From NCBI RefSeq assembly GCF_949628215.1, contig NC_134277.1:107587463-107651462 (forward strand): a stretch of 64,000 nt of DNA. Reading direction: 5' to 3'. Shown here one piece after another: positions 61,601 through 64,000 of the stretch (the first letter of the stretch is position 1; each line of letters starts with the position of its first letter). Source of the DNA: Phalacrocorax aristotelis. Its lineage: Eukaryota > Chordata > Aves > Suliformes > Phalacrocoracidae. Below the pieces are notes generated by a model. It ran no database searches and was not told the origin of the DNA. It worked only from the letters and a program-made list of their open reading frames with translations. The position numbers were made by a program, and so were the translations under genes.

Positions 61601-64000
61601 GGGAGGACCGAAGATATTCTTCTGAAGCAGCAATGATATATCATCCTTTACTTTTATATTTTTAGGTTCTTCAGTAGTCTATTAGGTTACCAAAAATAAA
61701 AAGAAATATGTTGGATTGATGAAGGAACAAACTTAAAGGTGCTTGCCTTTTTTTCTCTCACAATAACAACATTACTTTCAAAGTTTTATTTATAGTCTTT
61801 TAATGCTTGAATTTTATTTAACTTAAATTTAATGTATTATTTTACATTATTTCTTGATATTAGAGCTAACAGAAACTGAGCAGTAACTCTAACTCTCTGT
61901 TGCAAGTTTATTGAGCAATTTTATGTACACTCTTCATTGTGCACTCTTCAGTAGTGATGTACAATATTATAAGATATACATGACTTTTAACAACTTTTTT
62001 ACTGACAGCTAACTATTCATTATTGTCATGGAATAGTTTCTAAAAGTAGCGTGTGCTTGTTATAAGGTTACTACTGGAATGTAAGAATAAGATTGATAGG
62101 AAGCAGAATGACAAGCAGGACTTAGTCCTCATCAAGAAATTGATGTGTGTTTGAGGACAATACTTATACTTCTAAATGTACAGATTTTACCTACTTCCAG
62201 TGTGATTCATAAAAAACCCTGTTTTGTCCAAGATGTTCAAAACTTGAGTGCAAAAATATCTATGGCAGGCATTGTAACGGTGTGGGAATGTTTCAGAGGA
62301 AACATGATGAAATAAAACATCCAGGGAGTTATCTGAAAAAGGCAGGCTAGGAATGGTTGGCAAGACTCTTTGTAAGTGATCGATACATGGAGTTGTTGCT
62401 GGTTTTCAAATCATCAGTTTTATGGTTTCACTTAGCATGAGCCAAGCCCATCTGGAACTTACAGAATATGCACACTTAGCCCCCAAAATCTAGTAGAAGT
62501 TGAAAGCATGAAACTAACACTTAAAAGGGAACAGGTAAATAAGTAATCTGTAACCATGACAAATAACATTGCCAAAAAACCTCATTCAGCCAATTATTTT
62601 CCAAGGCTCTGTGTTCTATTGAGTATCTATATTTTTTGTTCTTCTTTCCAGCATGCATTGGGAAATCTCTCCTAAATCACGAACATTATTTCAGTGATAG
62701 TTTAGCAAACCACTTCAGCATAAATTAAAGTGCTCTCCTTGCACTGTCCTTAACACCCTTTTCAAGCCTATAGACCTTAAAAGTTAGGAGAATTTATGAA
62801 CTAAATGGTTTTTCAGAAATAAGAGAAAAATATATTGGAAATTATTGTATAAACTCAAAAAGCAAAATCTACTTTTGTTTCTCTTTTTTTTTTTTAACAT
62901 TTCAGTCTGATGGTTAGAAGTAAAAATTAAGCTCACTCTGTTCCTGAAACACCTATAAGAAATACAGCAAAAAAGGAGAGTGGAAACTACTGCTGCTAAA
63001 TTCAAATGCATTAGGTCAGATCTGTGGCATGTTTATCAGTACTGGAATCTTCCACCAATATCCCAGGAAATTACAGGTACTGCGCAGTCTCCTACGCTTT
63101 GTCTCATTCAGCCTGAATGGGTATGTTAAGGCATGAATGGTTAGACTTTTCTACTCCTGAGTAGTTTTACTCTTTTTGAGATATCCATTTCTGCCTTCTC
63201 CCACAGGTTGCTATGCACTCACCAAAGGTTAGCCCTCATGTGGTAATTGTAGTGTCTTCATAAAGGTCCCTGCCAAATTTCATGACACTTCTTGTGAGTG
63301 GATGAGTCAGTGAGACTGTAACCCCCTGACAAATAGAGGACAGGTTCACACAGTGAGATACAGTTGTTTGGGCACATTTTTCATGCACACAGAGCTGGAA
63401 AGAAGCCATTATACTGAGCATAGCTGAGCATAATTTTGAACTTAAATGAACATGCTGTATTGAGTAGTATGGTGTACTAGTTTGAGTATTGTAGTGCCTT
63501 AATGTGCTATGTGGTTGTCATCTCATGTCAAGGTAGAGCAGAAAAGGTGGTTGACTATGCATGCATCTTGGGAGATTTCTCTGTGGTGTTAACAGGCCTT
63601 CTACTAATAGATACATTTGCTCTAATGGTAAGGAGAGTGACTAATCTTTGTTCTGAATTGCTATGGCATGCCTCTGCCTTTAATTTGCACACACTTTGAG
63701 AGTCAGTCCTTCTAAAGAATGGTGTTAGTCAGTGATTATTCAGGGCTTGCTACATTTGGCATAAAAGTTGTACCAAAAGTTAAGCACTTTTTCTAGGTCT
63801 GGGCCTCAAAAGATGTGAGATTGGCAGGAGAAGTAACTACTGCTGTATGAAATTCCATGGCTTGTGCAGCCAGCAAAAATCAAAAATCTGTCTTATGACT
63901 GACAGAGAAGAAATACCAAGTCTTGTACAGGAGGAGAAAGGGTAGGCACCATCTGCTACTCTGTGGCATAGGATTATAAAATATGTCAGTCATGCCATTT
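58605..64000. other. Noncoding DNA
   Basis: No supportable gene or recognised repeat to the window end. Short frames only, without domains. Confidence 0.5.

Overview
The window is from a bird (avian) nuclear genome. Three things point there: CR1 LINE fragments with the avian 3' signature (GGTCTTTTCCAACCT followed by TGATTCTA-type octamers), an ERVL-type solo LTR of the sort common in neoavian birds, and a vertebrate single-exon glycosaminoglycan-modifying gene. The background is AT-rich, gene-poor and CpG-depleted apart from one strong CpG island. Species cannot be set from the sequence.

There is one convincing protein-coding gene. DSEL (dermatan sulfate epimerase-like, DS-epi2) lies on the plus strand at 24056-27706. 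It is an uninterrupted 1216-residue frame with a signal peptide, an epimerase module, two transmembrane segments and a C-terminal PAPS-dependent sulfotransferase-like module. A CpG island (about 21.4-22.7 kb) with a good splice donor at 22342 is the likely promoter and noncoding first exon. Acceptors at 23080 or 23979 would join it to the coding exon. A 9-codon upstream ORF in frame with the main start ends 6 nt before it. The 3' UTR is probably long; the best poly(A) cluster I see is at 33491-33501.

Layout: 1-1.6 kb, AT-rich noncoding; 1.58-3.97 kb, minus-strand CR1 carrying endonuclease and RT remnants but no 3' end; 4-21 kb, noncoding with an (ATTC)n microsatellite, a G-rich tract and one ancient CR1-like piece; 21.4-22.7 kb, CpG island; 24.1-27.7 kb, DSEL; 27.7-33.5 kb, probable 3' UTR with a doubtful antisense pseudogene; 36.5 kb, tiny CR1 tail; 38.9-39.5 kb, ERVL-like solo LTR; 43.1-43.5 kb, ancient CR1 next to a G-quadruplex-like run; 45.9-47.4 kb, internally deleted CR1 that keeps the ORF1 esterase-like tail; 47.4-58.3 kb, noncoding with simple repeats including a C19 tract; 58.3-58.6 kb, CR1 3' end; the rest is noncoding.

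I found no RNA gene, CRISPR array or undescribed multi-gene system. The points most worth a second look are the DSEL leader architecture, the two oppositely damaged CR1 copies, and the possible antisense pseudogene downstream of DSEL.
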